Shown: positions 20,333 to 28,765 of the stretch, one piece after another | Position numbering within the stretch: position 1 is the first letter of the stretch | Layout of the letters: each line of letters begins with the position of its first letter | Assembly (NCBI GenBank): GCA_028869315.1 | Contig: JAGWSV010000076.1 | Location: 1 to 50,093 of the forward strand | Source of the DNA: Rhodospirillales bacterium | GTDB lineage: Bacteria; Pseudomonadota; Alphaproteobacteria; Acetobacterales; Acetobacteraceae | DNA: 50,093 bases | Direction: 5' to 3' | Notes under the pieces: generated by a model | The model's input: only the letters and a program-made list of their open reading frames with translations | Told to the model about the DNA's origin: nothing | Database searches by the model: none | Made by a program: the position numbers and the translations under genes

Positions 20333-21853
20333 ATGCCGATCGATCCGGCCGTCGTGGTGGCGGGCCTCGCGTTGCTGGCCACGCTCGCCGCGCTGGCGGT
20401 GGCACTGCGTCAAGGCGGCGGCGCAGCACAGGCGGCGGCGTTGGAGCGGCTGCGCCTGCTGGTCGAGCAGGCCGTTGCGGGCGCGCGGGCCGAAGCGGAG
20501 ACCACCCGCCGCGGCGTGACCGCGCTCGGCAGCGACCTGGCGGACCGCATCGCCCTGCTGCGCGGCGCGCAGGAAACCGGGCTGGAACAGGTGCGCACCG
20601 TGCTGACGCAGGAGCAGGGCGCGCTGCGGGCGGCGCTGGCCGAGGCGCAGGCGAAGGACGTGGCCGTGCTGACGGCGCAGTTCGAGACCGTGCGCGGCGC
20701 GCTCGACGCCCGGCTGCGCGAGGTGCGGGACGGCAACGAGGAGCGGCTGGAAGCGATCCGCCGCACCCTGAACGAGCAACTGCGCCTGGCGCAGGAGACG
20801 CAGACCCGCGAGCAGGCCGAACTGCGCGCCGCGCTCGCCGAATCCCAGCGCAAGGCGACCGAGGCGATGGGCACCCAGTTCGAGACCACCCGTTCCGTGC
20901 TGGACGCCAAGCTGCGTGAGTTGCGCGAGGGCAACGAAGCCAAGCTGGCCGAGATCCAGAAGACCGTGAACGAACAGCTTCACGCCGCGGTGGAGAAGCA
21001 GATGACCGAGAGCTTCGCCCGGGTCATCGACCAGTTCGCGGCGGTGCAGAAGGCGATGGGCGAGTTCGCCGTGCTGAACGCGCAGATGGGCGATCTCAAG
21101 CGGCTGTTCTCGAACGTGAAGACGCGCGGCGGCTGGGGCGAGGCCCAGGTGCGGGCGATGCTGGACGACATCCTGCCGGCCGGCGCCTACGAGACCAACT
21201 GCAAGGTGCGGCCCAACTCCGACGACGCGGTGGAGTTCGCGGTGCGCATGCCCGGCCGCGGCGCCGACCGCCCGCTGCTGCCGATCGACGCCAAGTTCCC
21301 GGTGGAGGATTACGAGCGGCTGCTGGCGGCGTCGGAGGCTGGAGACGTGGACGCCGAGCGCGCCGCGGCCCGCCGGCTGGAGGCGGCGGTGAAGCTGCAG
21401 GCGAAGAAGATCGCCGAGAAATACATCAACCCGCCGGTGACGGTGGAGTTCGCGGTGATGTACCTGCCGACCGACGCGCTGTTCGCCGAGGTGGCGCGGC
21501 TGCCGGGGCTGATCGACGCGATCGGGCGGGAGAGCCGGGTGCTCGTGCTGGGGCCGAGCCTGTTCCCGGCGCTGCTGCGGACCATCCATCTCGGCTTCAT
21601 TACGCTGGCGCTGGAGCAGAAGGCGGACCAGGTGCGCAGCCTGCTCGGCGCCACCGTCACCGAGATGCGCAAGATGGACCAGGTGCTGGAGCGGCTGGCG
21701 AAGAACGCCGGCACCATGAGCAACACGATCGACGCCGCCCGGCGGCGCACCCGCGCCGTCAGCCGCGCGCTGCGCGGCGTCGAGGCGGTGGAGGACGCGG
21801 CGGCGGAGCAGTTGCTGGAACTGGAAGCGGAAACCGCCGCCGAGGAGGAGTGA
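20333..21853 (+). CDS. rmuC: DNA recombination protein RmuC homologue
   Basis: RmuC-family proteins are membrane-tethered nuclease-like factors that limit DNA inversion or rearrangement. This one is 506 aa. Residues ~5-25 form an N-terminal transmembrane helix. A long coiled coil (to about 230) follows, with two similar blocks around REVRDGNEERLEAIRRTLNEQL and RELREGNEAKLAEIQKTVNEQL. The RmuC domain has FSNVKTRGGWGEAQVRAMLDDI, PIDAKFPVEDYERLL and the block AVMYLPTDALFAEVA. The ATG at 20333 has GGGGAG at good spacing and is preferred over the GTG at 20327. Confidence 0.93.
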   Translation: MPIDPAVVVAGLALLATLAALAVALRQGGGAAQAAALERLRLLVEQAVAGARAEAETTRRGVTALGSDLADRIALLRGAQETGLEQVRTVLTQEQGALRAALAEAQAKDVAVLTAQFETVRGALDARLREVRDGNEERLEAIRRTLNEQLRLAQETQTREQAELRAALAESQRKATEAMGTQFETTRSVLDAKLRELREGNEAKLAEIQKTVNEQLHAAVEKQMTESFARVIDQFAAVQKAMGEFAVLNAQMGDLKRLFSNVKTRGGWGEAQVRAMLDDILPAGAYETNCKVRPNSDDAVEFAVRMPGRGADRPLLPIDAKFPVEDYERLLAASEAGDVDAERAAARRLEAAVKLQAKKIAEKYINPPVTVEFAVMYLPTDALFAEVARLPGLIDAIGRESRVLVLGPSLFPALLRTIHLGFITLALEQKADQVRSLLGATVTEMRKMDQVLERLAKNAGTMSNTIDAARRRTRAVSRALRGVEAVEDAAAEQLLELEAETAAEEE

Positions 21854-21916
21854 AACCCGGCACGCCATGCCATTCCGCCGAAAAGGCGAAACGGTCGCCC
21901 GTTTGGCGCACTGGTG

Positions 21917-22822
21917 TCAGCCCGGCTTCATCGCGTCGAACACGATCGCGCCGGCGCCGATGATGCCGTAGCGCGGTTCGTGCAGCCGCAGCACCTGGGT
22001 CCGGAACCCGAGTTCTTCGAGCTTCCCGGTCATCTCCCGCCCGAAGATGGTCCATACCAGGATGCCGTCGCCGTCCGGGTTCACCGGGTCGCCGTGGTAG
22101 AGCCGCTCGGCCAGATAGGTGATCTTATCGTTCAGAACCTGGGCGCGGACATCATCGTGCGCCGCGCCGGCGTTGTACGGCACGGTGAAAATATGGCGCC
22201 CGCCCGGCCGGAGCACCCGCAGGATCTCCCGATGGGCGTCGTACGGGTTCGGCATGTGTTCGAGCACGTCGCTGGACAGGACGAGATCGAGCGCGCCGGC
22301 GGCGTAGGACAGGTTCCGGAGATCCTCGTGGCGGATTCCGCCGACCTGTTCCGCCGGCGCATGGTCCGGCCCGAAATATTCCGATCCGGCATATCCCGGA
22401 TGCGCCGCCAGCGCGCGGTGCAGCGCGCCGTTCGCTTCCGCGTTGTGGATCCTGAAGCCTGCGGAGAAGCGGAAGCTGCCCCGCATCGGCAGGCGATGCA
22501 GGCGGCGGATCGCGCAGGCCATCTGCCGCTGTCGGTTGAACGATTGGCAGATCGCGCAACGCCCGGATTCGCGCGGGTTTTCGGTGAACCCGGAAAACGT
22601 GGTGCGCGCGCCGCAGACCGGGCAGACCGGCCGCGCGAGCGCGCGGTGCAGCCGCCCGCCCAGGCCGCGCGCCAGGCGCGCAAGCCCAGGGACACGTGAG
22701 TGGCCGGCGCTGCCCTGGCGCGGGCGCTCGGCCGGAGATTGAGCGACGGTGCCCGACTGGGCGGATGTCACGGCGGAGCGAGCCGCGTCCGATCGCAGGC
22801 CGGATCCTGACACGTACCCCAT
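21917..22822 (-). CDS. Class I SAM-dependent methyltransferase with zinc ribbon
   Basis: This is a 301 aa protein. After a low-complexity N-terminus it has a zinc-ribbon-like CPVCG ... CAICQ (residues ~68-95). A Methyltransf_11-type domain follows: DLVLSSDVLEHMPNPYDAHREILRVLRPGGRHIFTVPY carries the post-I and motif III features. The early glycine motif I is weak (EYFGPDHAPAEQVGG region). Such proteins often sit in polysaccharide loci and methylate sugar residues or carrier lipids. It borders the EPS locus and is divergent from the acyltransferase, so a glycan-modifying role is inferred. The N-terminal ~45 residues are poorly supported and the true start could be downstream. Confidence 0.8.
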   Translation of the reverse strand: MGYVSGSGLRSDAARSAVTSAQSGTVAQSPAERPRQGSAGHSRVPGLARLARGLGGRLHRALARPVCPVCGARTTFSGFTENPRESGRCAICQSFNRQRQMACAIRRLHRLPMRGSFRFSAGFRIHNAEANGALHRALAAHPGYAGSEYFGPDHAPAEQVGGIRHEDLRNLSYAAGALDLVLSSDVLEHMPNPYDAHREILRVLRPGGRHIFTVPYNAGAAHDDVRAQVLNDKITYLAERLYHGDPVNPDGDGILVWTIFGREMTGKLEELGFRTQVLRLHEPRYGIIGAGAIVFDAMKPG

Positions 22823-23275
22823 TTGGTCTACCCGTTTCGGCTGACGAAGGCGTAGCGGGCAAAGCCTAAGGTTGTGCTAATTCCGGCGCCGATGGGTCGC
22901 TGGCGGACGCGGCGGGAGACGACGGGGCCGCCGGGGAACGTCGCGCGGACAGCGCGGGAAGGCACCGGGCACGTCGTCTTCGCGGCCACGCCGCGGCGCA
23001 GGCACGGCCCCCTGTCCCGCGGGGAGCCCGCCGCGCCGTCGTGCACAGCTTCGTCCGATTGCTGAAAAATGCGACATGCGTATTCATTTCATGCTGCGGC
23101 CACCTGCCTGATACGACCGCCGGCGTCCGGTGGCGACAGGTTGGACATGGTTCCGCCATAAGCACTTGTCTACAACAAGTCTTGATGGAACCGACAGCTG
23201 ATCCTGGTTGCCCGGCCGGAGGCGTGGCGCCACCTTGGCGCCGGTCCTCGCAACAGCCGGAGGCGCGTTTCCGCC
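22823..23275. other. Divergent intergenic region at the left edge of the EPS locus
   Basis: These 453 bases separate the methyltransferase and the acyltransferase. The part near 23050-23180 is AT-rich for this genome and could hold divergent promoters; TTGCTG and TATTCA 16 bases apart near 23059 are a weak plus-strand candidate. An inverted repeat at 23164 is listed separately. No gene is supported. Confidence 0.45.
23164..23180. promoter_or_regulatory. Inverted repeat ACTTGT-N5-ACAAGT, candidate operator
   Basis: Two perfect 6-base arms (23164-23169 and 23175-23180) flank CTACA. They lie about 100 bases before the acyltransferase start. The symmetry fits a dimeric regulator site; which regulator is unknown. 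Confidence 0.35.
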
Positions 23276-24559
23276 TTGTCACCACGTCCGCCGAAACCGA
23301 AGAAGCAGGAATTCAACCGCTCGGTACATGGTGCCCGAGGCCTGTTCTCAAGCGCGGTTTATGTCTTCCATGTCGTGAACTCCGGACTGCCCACGTTTTC
23401 CCTGCTCGCGACCCCGCTCGCCCTCTTCGGCCTGCGCACGACCGAATTCGGGGTGGAGGCGTTCTTCTGCATCAGTGGCTTCGTGATCAGCGGCGCGCTG
23501 CGCCGGGCACGCAGCCCCGCCAGCTTCCTGACCGATCGCGCGATCCGCATTTTTCCCGTGCTGTGGGCGACGATCCTGACTATCGGCCTGCTCGGGTTCG
23601 TCACGCGCCTGGAAGGGTTCGCCGGCCGCTCGGTGGGATGGTTCCTGCTCTGGCTGCCGGCGAACCTGCTCGCCTTGCCGGGCTTCTTCCATCTGCCGCT
23701 CTATCATCCTGCGGCATGGTCGCTCAGCTACGAGGCGATGTTCTATCTTGCCTGCAGCGGCGGATGGTGGCTGGCCTCGCGGCGCGGAAGGGCAACGTTC
23801 TGGCTCGGCGTGCCGCTCGCGTGCCTGGTCCTCGCTTTGTATCCTCGCGCGATCTATTTCCTGGCCGGCGTGATCGTCGCCGAAGGCCTGATCGATGGCC
23901 GCTGGGCGGCGCCGTTCACCCGCTACCCTGTCGCGATGCTGCTGGCGTTCCTGGCCTGCTGGCGGGGGGTGCAACTGTTGTCGCGGCCGACGCCGCTCAC
24001 CATGTCGACCATGTTCGAATGGACGCATGACATGCGTCTGCCGCTCGCGGTGCTGGCGTTCGCGGCGGCCACGTTCGGCCTCGCCGGGCTGGCATCCGGG
24101 CGTGGCCTGTTCGGGCGGTTCCTGCGCCTGCCGGTGATGCAGTATCTCGGCACCATCAGCTACAGCTTCTATCTCTGGCATCCGATCGTGATGGCGGGCG
24201 TCAAGCACGAGATGATGGTGACCGGGGTGGTCCGCGCGGTGGGCCCGGGGGCGCAGGCGGTGTTTTTCGTCCTGGCACTGCCCCCCTCGCTGATCGTCGC
24301 CCATTACAGCCAGATCGTGCTGGAACGCGGCGCCGGACGTTGGTTGCGCGCCCGGCTGCATCATCCCGCCCCGCTGGTCGTGCGCGCCCAGGCCGTCCAC
24401 CCGACCTTGACCGGCGTGGCCCCGGCGGGGGCGGAACCGCTCGGGGCTGTCGCTGCCGTATCTGGCGGCGGGTTGGACGCCACCGCTGCTGCCGCTGCTG
24501 TTGCCGCTGCCGTCACCGGTGGGTCGGACACCGCCGCCGCGCCGTTCTCCGGTCGCTGA
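23276..24559 (+). CDS. Acyltransferase family 3 (exopolysaccharide O-acyltransferase)
   Basis: This 427 aa integral membrane protein would transfer acetyl or other acyl groups to sugar residues. The first helix carries the family's Arg and His (GARGLFSSAVYVFH), followed by FGVEAFFCISGFVISGAL and the Arg-rich loop RAIRIFP. WSLSYEAMFYL matches the family WSLSVEExFY motif, and SYSFYLWHPIVM matches SYxxYLxH. About ten hydrophobic helices are visible. The start is TTG at 23276, with GGAGG about a dozen bases before it; no better start fits before the first helix. The last ~60 residues are an Ala/Gly-rich tail of low complexity, probably not part of the enzyme core. Confidence 0.87.
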   Translation: MSPRPPKPKKQEFNRSVHGARGLFSSAVYVFHVVNSGLPTFSLLATPLALFGLRTTEFGVEAFFCISGFVISGALRRARSPASFLTDRAIRIFPVLWATILTIGLLGFVTRLEGFAGRSVGWFLLWLPANLLALPGFFHLPLYHPAAWSLSYEAMFYLACSGGWWLASRRGRATFWLGVPLACLVLALYPRAIYFLAGVIVAEGLIDGRWAAPFTRYPVAMLLAFLACWRGVQLLSRPTPLTMSTMFEWTHDMRLPLAVLAFAAATFGLAGLASGRGLFGRFLRLPVMQYLGTISYSFYLWHPIVMAGVKHEMMVTGVVRAVGPGAQAVFFVLALPPSLIVAHYSQIVLERGAGRWLRARLHHPAPLVVRAQAVHPTLTGVAPAGAEPLGAVAAVSGGGLDATAAAAAVAAAVTGGSDTAAAPFSGR

Positions 24560-24593
24560 ACCCGCGCCGCCGCCGACCCCGCGGCCGCCGGGA

Positions 24594-25595
24594 TCAGGAG
24601 GCCTCTTTGACTTTGACCGGCTGGCGGCTGCGGTGGTAGCCGCCCCGCGCCGCCTTGCCGAGGATGATCGGCGCCTGGACCGCGCTTTCCAGCGCAATGT
24701 GGCGCAGGCTGTTGCCGCTTTCGCACAACAGGGTCAGGGCGTCCGAAAAAGCTTGCGCCTTCAGCGCGTCGGTGAACGCGCGGTAGTAATAGCGCCGTTC
24801 GATCCCGGCCTTGTGCCGGCGCAGCACGCGCGGCAGCGCCGGGTCGGGCCAGCGCCGGGTGCGCTCCAGCAGGTGCTGCTCGGCCAGGCGAATGCGGTTC
24901 AGGTCGGCGGCCGTCTGCACCTCGGTCAGCGATCCCGGCCGGATCGTGTAGCGATAGAGCGCAGCCGGAGTGATCCACCAGGCGGCGCCGCGCATCAACC
25001 CCGCCAGGTAGAACAGGAAATCCTCGCCGAACCGGTTGCGCGCGTCGTAGCGAAGCGCATGCATCGCCAGGAACTGGCGGCGGATCATCGGGTGCATGAA
25101 GCCGTAGCTGAACCGGGGCGCGCGTCGTCGGCCGATATTGCCGGCGACGAATTCGGAAGCCGTCATGCGGCGCGGCTCGGGCAGCGCGTCGCGCGGGATC
25201 ATCGGGCTCGCCGGCGCGTCGTCGTCGGTCGCCAGCAGCAGATTGTCGGACACCATGTCGGCGCCACGGCGATCGCCCAGCGCCGCGAGGGTCTCGATCC
25301 GGTGCGGCGCGAAGCTGTCGTCGGCGTCGAGCAGCGCGATCCACTCCCCCCGTGCCTCGGCGATGGCGCGGTTGCGTGCCGCGCCCGGTCCGGAATTGAC
25401 CTCCTGGCGCATCAGGCGGACCCGCGGGTCCCGGGCGGCGATGCCTGCCACAAGGGAAGCGGTGGCGTCGGTGGACGCGTCGTCGACGACCAGAACCTCC
25501 ACCGCCGGCTCGGTCTGGCCGAGAACCGAGGCAATGGCCCGTTCGACGAAGGCTTCGGCATTGTAGGCCGGCAACACGACCGAGGCACGGATCAT
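24594..25595 (-). CDS. Glycosyltransferase family 2
   Basis: This is a 333 aa GT-A enzyme. The N-terminus has SVVLPAYNAEAFVERAIASV, followed by VLVVDDASTDAT, SGPGAARNRAIAEARGEW and the metal-binding DADDSF motif. GEDFLFYLAGLMRG near residue 180 supplies the acceptor-side acidic residue. ATG 25595 is chosen because it precedes the first beta strand directly and has GAGGGTG upstream; the track ORF adds 32 unsupported residues. It is clearly paralogous to the GT2 at 44650-45624. It would add one sugar to the lipid-linked EPS repeat. Confidence 0.9.
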   Translation of the reverse strand: MIRASVVLPAYNAEAFVERAIASVLGQTEPAVEVLVVDDASTDATASLVAGIAARDPRVRLMRQEVNSGPGAARNRAIAEARGEWIALLDADDSFAPHRIETLAALGDRRGADMVSDNLLLATDDDAPASPMIPRDALPEPRRMTASEFVAGNIGRRRAPRFSYGFMHPMIRRQFLAMHALRYDARNRFGEDFLFYLAGLMRGAAWWITPAALYRYTIRPGSLTEVQTAADLNRIRLAEQHLLERTRRWPDPALPRVLRRHKAGIERRYYYRAFTDALKAQAFSDALTLLCESGNSLRHIALESAVQAPIILGKAARGGYHRSRQPVKVKEAS

Positions 25596-25744
25596 TGCGC
25601 AGGCACCCTCGTTCCGGTTCGCATGTATCGTATGTATGGATGCCCCGTACAAGGGCAGGACGGCCGGCGCTGCAAGCGACGGGGAAGGCACAAAGCCGTG
25701 TACGTCCGTAAACCAGGCGTGTGGCGATCAGCGCAGGATCGGGG

Positions 25745-26047
25745 TCAGCGCCGGGCCGGCGGCGACCCGACGGTGGAAGGGAGCGAGCCGGACCGGGCCG
25801 GCGCTTTGTCGGCCTCCGGGTGATCGGCATGCAGCCGCCCGTGCCGCACCACCCGCACCGCGACGGCATACAGCACGGCGATGGTCAGCGCGTAGTCGAG
25901 CGCGGCCGCAGTGAGCCCCACCTCGACCCATAGCACGGAGGCGCTGCCGGCGCCGAGCGCGCTCAGCAGCACGAGAAGCCGGGCGCCGCGTCGCGCCAAC
26001 CCATCCGGCACCGCGCGGTCCGCTCGCGGCCGAGAGGTCTCCGACAT
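25745..26047 (-). CDS. Small hypothetical membrane protein (100 aa)
   Basis: Two hydrophobic segments are visible, ARLLVLLSALGAGSASVLWVE and AALDYALTIAVLYAVAVRVV, with a basic N-terminus and a Pro/Ser-rich tail. I recognise no family. It lies between the O-antigen-ligase-like gene and the GT2 on the same strand, spaced about 150 bases from each, so it may be part of that EPS operon. The hydrophobic pattern supports a real gene, but a spurious frame cannot be excluded. Confidence 0.5.
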   Translation of the reverse strand: MSETSRPRADRAVPDGLARRGARLLVLLSALGAGSASVLWVEVGLTAAALDYALTIAVLYAVAVRVVRHGRLHADHPEADKAPARSGSLPSTVGSPPARR

Positions 26048-26203
26048 CCTGGGCGTCCTACCCGCGTTTCTGTGCGGCCTAGTTTACGCCTGTTCCGCCG
26101 GGGGACAAGAAGAACCTGCCCGGTTTTCGCCACAATTCCCCGCTGCCGGGACAACACGCCGCGGGGGCAACATGTCACGGAGGCAGGAGATCGGAGCCTG
26201 GGC

Positions 26204-27505
26204 TCAGCCGCGCACGCGCCTTCGTGCCATCGGCGCCGGGCGCGACGCGGCCGTGGTGTCACGCAGCGCGGCGACCGTCGTGATCAGCACGACCGGAAAC
26301 AAGATCGGCGGGAAATCCTGATAACCGCCGGTGAACATCAGCAGCACCATCAGCGGCGCGACCAGCAGGTTCTGCCGCGCGGTCCGCCGCGCCGCGAGCA
26401 GCAGGCCGAGATAGGTCGCCAGTCCGAACGCGCCGTATTCGATCACGATCTTTACTGGCGTATCGATATCATAATGGAACGGCAGCAGCATGCTCTGGCT
26501 GGCGCCGGGGCCAAGGCCGGTCAGGAGGCTCCATGGCGCATCGTGCAGCACCCAGCCGAGCGCCATGAAGGGCGTGACAAAGCGCGCATAGCCGCTGCTG
26601 CCGGTTTCCGAAAGTTCGTTCGTGCGGCTGAGCAGGACGCTGGTCGCATCGGGCAGGATCAGGCTTGCGGCGACCACGGCAAGCACGCAGACGGCGACCA
26701 GGATCAGGGCGCGGGTCACGTTGCGCGACGACGTCGTCAGCATCGAACGGACCAGGAATGCCGCCAGCACCAGCCATCCGGTGCCGGAGACCGATGCCAG
26801 CAGCCCCGCCGCGTACAGCGCCATCCGCCACGTCCGGCGGAAATACAGCAGCTCCACGATGATCCCGACCGCCATGAACTGGGAAAACACCGACGGTTCC
26901 ACCAGGAAGAACCCGTTGGCGCGCAGGAATCCACTGCCGGGCAGCGGGATCACCACCGCGTATTGGTATTCGATCAGCAGCTTCGCCGGCACCAGGTGGC
27001 GGAACGTGAACAGCGTCAAGCCGACGAACTGTCCGACGAAGGCCAGCACCCCGGCGGCGGCCACCACTGTCAGCCAGCGCGATACCACGGCGAAGAACTG
27101 CTCCTCCGGCATCGGTTCGCGCAGGCGCAGCACCGCGAAGCCGGTGATCGCCAGCCAGTAGATCAACGAGTGGAAGCTGGTGCGCGGGGCGATCGCCACC
27201 GGAATGTTGGCATGCACGGCGGTGGCGACCAGCGCGATCGCGCAGAGCCCCAGGAAGCAGGCGGAGCGGCGCCGATCGATCGACAGCACGCCGGAGGCCA
27301 GCCCCCAGGCCCCCAGCAGCAGCCCGAGCGGCGCGGCGACGCTGAGCGCGAGGTCGCTCACCGGCAGGGCGAACCGCTGCAGCACCAGGCAGACGAAGAG
27401 GATCGCCGCGACGAACCGCTCGGGCGTCAGCAGGCGCGGTCGCCGGAACGGCCGGGCGGCGGGACCGGCCAAAGCGACCCGGGCAGGGCTCAGGGTTTGC
27501 GCCAT
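26204..27505 (-). CDS. O-antigen ligase / Wzy-like polysaccharide polymerase
   Basis: This 433 aa protein has about ten to twelve transmembrane helices. The Wzy_C-like region has the large periplasmic loop around DATSVLLSRTNELSETGSSGYARFVTPFMAL. It is followed by LLTGLGPGASQSM and a final helix group with VIEYGAFGLATYLGLLL, an arrangement typical of polymerases and ligases. In this locus it is the best candidate for the polymerase that joins EPS repeat units at the periplasmic face. Such proteins are poorly conserved in sequence, so ligase versus polymerase is inferred from context. It is divergent from the GH26 gene. Confidence 0.82.
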   Translation of the reverse strand: MAQTLSPARVALAGPAARPFRRPRLLTPERFVAAILFVCLVLQRFALPVSDLALSVAAPLGLLLGAWGLASGVLSIDRRRSACFLGLCAIALVATAVHANIPVAIAPRTSFHSLIYWLAITGFAVLRLREPMPEEQFFAVVSRWLTVVAAAGVLAFVGQFVGLTLFTFRHLVPAKLLIEYQYAVVIPLPGSGFLRANGFFLVEPSVFSQFMAVGIIVELLYFRRTWRMALYAAGLLASVSGTGWLVLAAFLVRSMLTTSSRNVTRALILVAVCVLAVVAASLILPDATSVLLSRTNELSETGSSGYARFVTPFMALGWVLHDAPWSLLTGLGPGASQSMLLPFHYDIDTPVKIVIEYGAFGLATYLGLLLAARRTARQNLLVAPLMVLLMFTGGYQDFPPILFPVVLITTVAALRDTTAASRPAPMARRRVRG

Positions 27506-27685
27506 AGGGCCAGTCTACCAGGTTTGATCGCGGCCTGAGGCACGCCAGACCTGCTGCTTGATCCGCTCGCCGGGACGCCTCGCCCACACGTGACTGCGGG
27601 ACGCCGGTGCGGACGGTATGCAGGCGGGAACGCCGGTGCGGGGCTGTCCGTATCCCGGCCCTCCAGCCCGGGTGTCGCTCGTTCC

Positions 27686-28765
27686 ATGACAAAGCGTGAC
27701 GTTCCTGCGGAGCCGGCACGGCGTCGCTTCGGCCTGCTTGCCATTGCTGGCGTCGCCGGCCTTGCCGGCGCCACTTGGCCATATTCCGGCCTTGCCGGCG
27801 TCACTTGGCCATATTCCGGCCTTGCCGGCGCCTCCAGGCACCATTTCGGCCTTGCCGGCGCGCTCTCGCAGGATGGGGGCGGGCCGGCCGGCCGGCGCAT
27901 CCCGCTCGGCGTCTACGGCGGCGCCGGCTGTACCGGGGTTCCCGCCGTCGAGGCGTTCCAGGCCTGGCTTGGCCGTCCCGTGCAGGTCGTGCTCGACTTC
28001 CTGCAGATGGACAGCTGGCCCGGCATGCTGAACGAGGCCGGGTGGATCACCGGCTGCTGGAAGCAGTTGCCGGGCCGCACCCTGGCGATTTCGGTGCCGA
28101 TGCTGGTCGGTGCGGGGCATCCCACCCTGAACCAGGGCGCGGAGGGGCGGTTCGACGCGCATTTCCGTACTCTCGCGCACCGGCTGGTTTCTGGCGGCGA
28201 CGCCGACGCTTTCGTTCGGATCGGTTGGGAATTCAACGGCGGCTGGTACCCCTGGACGGCGCGCGGCCATGCGGCGGCGTTTGCGCGCTACTGGCGCCGG
28301 ATCGCGCTCGCGATGCGCAGCGTGCCTGGCGCGCGGTTCCGGTTCGACTGGTGTCCGGCGATGATCGACGGCCCGACGGCGGCGGCCTATCCGGGCGACG
28401 ACGTCGTCGATGTGATCGGCCTCGACGTGTACAACCAGTCCTGGCCGCTGATCACCAGCCCGCTCCGGCGCTGGGACTATCTGTTGCATCATGCGGCAGG
28501 CCTGATCTGGCATCGCGATTTCGCCAAGGCGCACGGCAAGCCGCGCTCCTTTCCGGAATGGGGCACCGGGACCCGTCCGGACGGGCACGGCGCCGGGGAC
28601 GACCCACTGTTCATCCGCAACATGATCGGCTGGATGCAGGAGGGCGGGCCGGTGGCTTATGAATGCTACTGGAATTATCGCGCTCCCGACTATGATGCCA
28701 AGGTTACGGATGGCCGCCTGCCGGCGGCGGCGGCGGCGCTTCGGCGCGGCCTGCGCGCGCTGTAG
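27686..28765 (+). CDS. Secreted glycoside hydrolase, GH26-like
   Basis: This 359 aa protein starts with a twin-arginine-like signal (RRRFGLLAIAGVAGLAG), so it is probably exported. Four 10-residue repeats follow (GLAGATWPYS-type). The catalytic barrel starts near RRIPLGVYGGAG. The putative acid/base Glu lies in FVRIGWEFNGGWYPW and the nucleophile Glu in SFPEWGTG, both matching clan GH-A GH26 mannanases and related lyases. VVDVIGLDVYNQSW is another family strand. In an EPS locus it may trim or release the polymer. ATG 27686 is chosen because it gives the signal peptide. The 3' end overlaps the convergent GT4 gene by 62 bases. Confidence 0.82.
   Translation: MTKRDVPAEPARRRFGLLAIAGVAGLAGATWPYSGLAGVTWPYSGLAGASRHHFGLAGALSQDGGGPAGRRIPLGVYGGAGCTGVPAVEAFQAWLGRPVQVVLDFLQMDSWPGMLNEAGWITGCWKQLPGRTLAISVPMLVGAGHPTLNQGAEGRFDAHFRTLAHRLVSGGDADAFVRIGWEFNGGWYPWTARGHAAAFARYWRRIALAMRSVPGARFRFDWCPAMIDGPTAAAYPGDDVVDVIGLDVYNQSWPLITSPLRRWDYLLHHAAGLIWHRDFAKAHGKPRSFPEWGTGTRPDGHGAGDDPLFIRNMIGWMQEGGPVAYECYWNYRAPDYDAKVTDGRLPAAAAALRRGLRAL
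27758..27870 (+). repeat. 30-base tandem repeat inside the GH26 gene
   Basis: GGCCTTGCCGGCG recurs exactly every 30 bases at 27758, 27788, 27818 and 27848. The first two units differ at one base over the full 30 bases. Each unit codes ten residues, so copy changes keep the frame. Confidence 0.92.

Noticed and set aside
27758-27870. Regular 30-base spacing suggested a CRISPR-like array
   Set aside because: Units are contiguous, in frame and coding, with no unique spacers.
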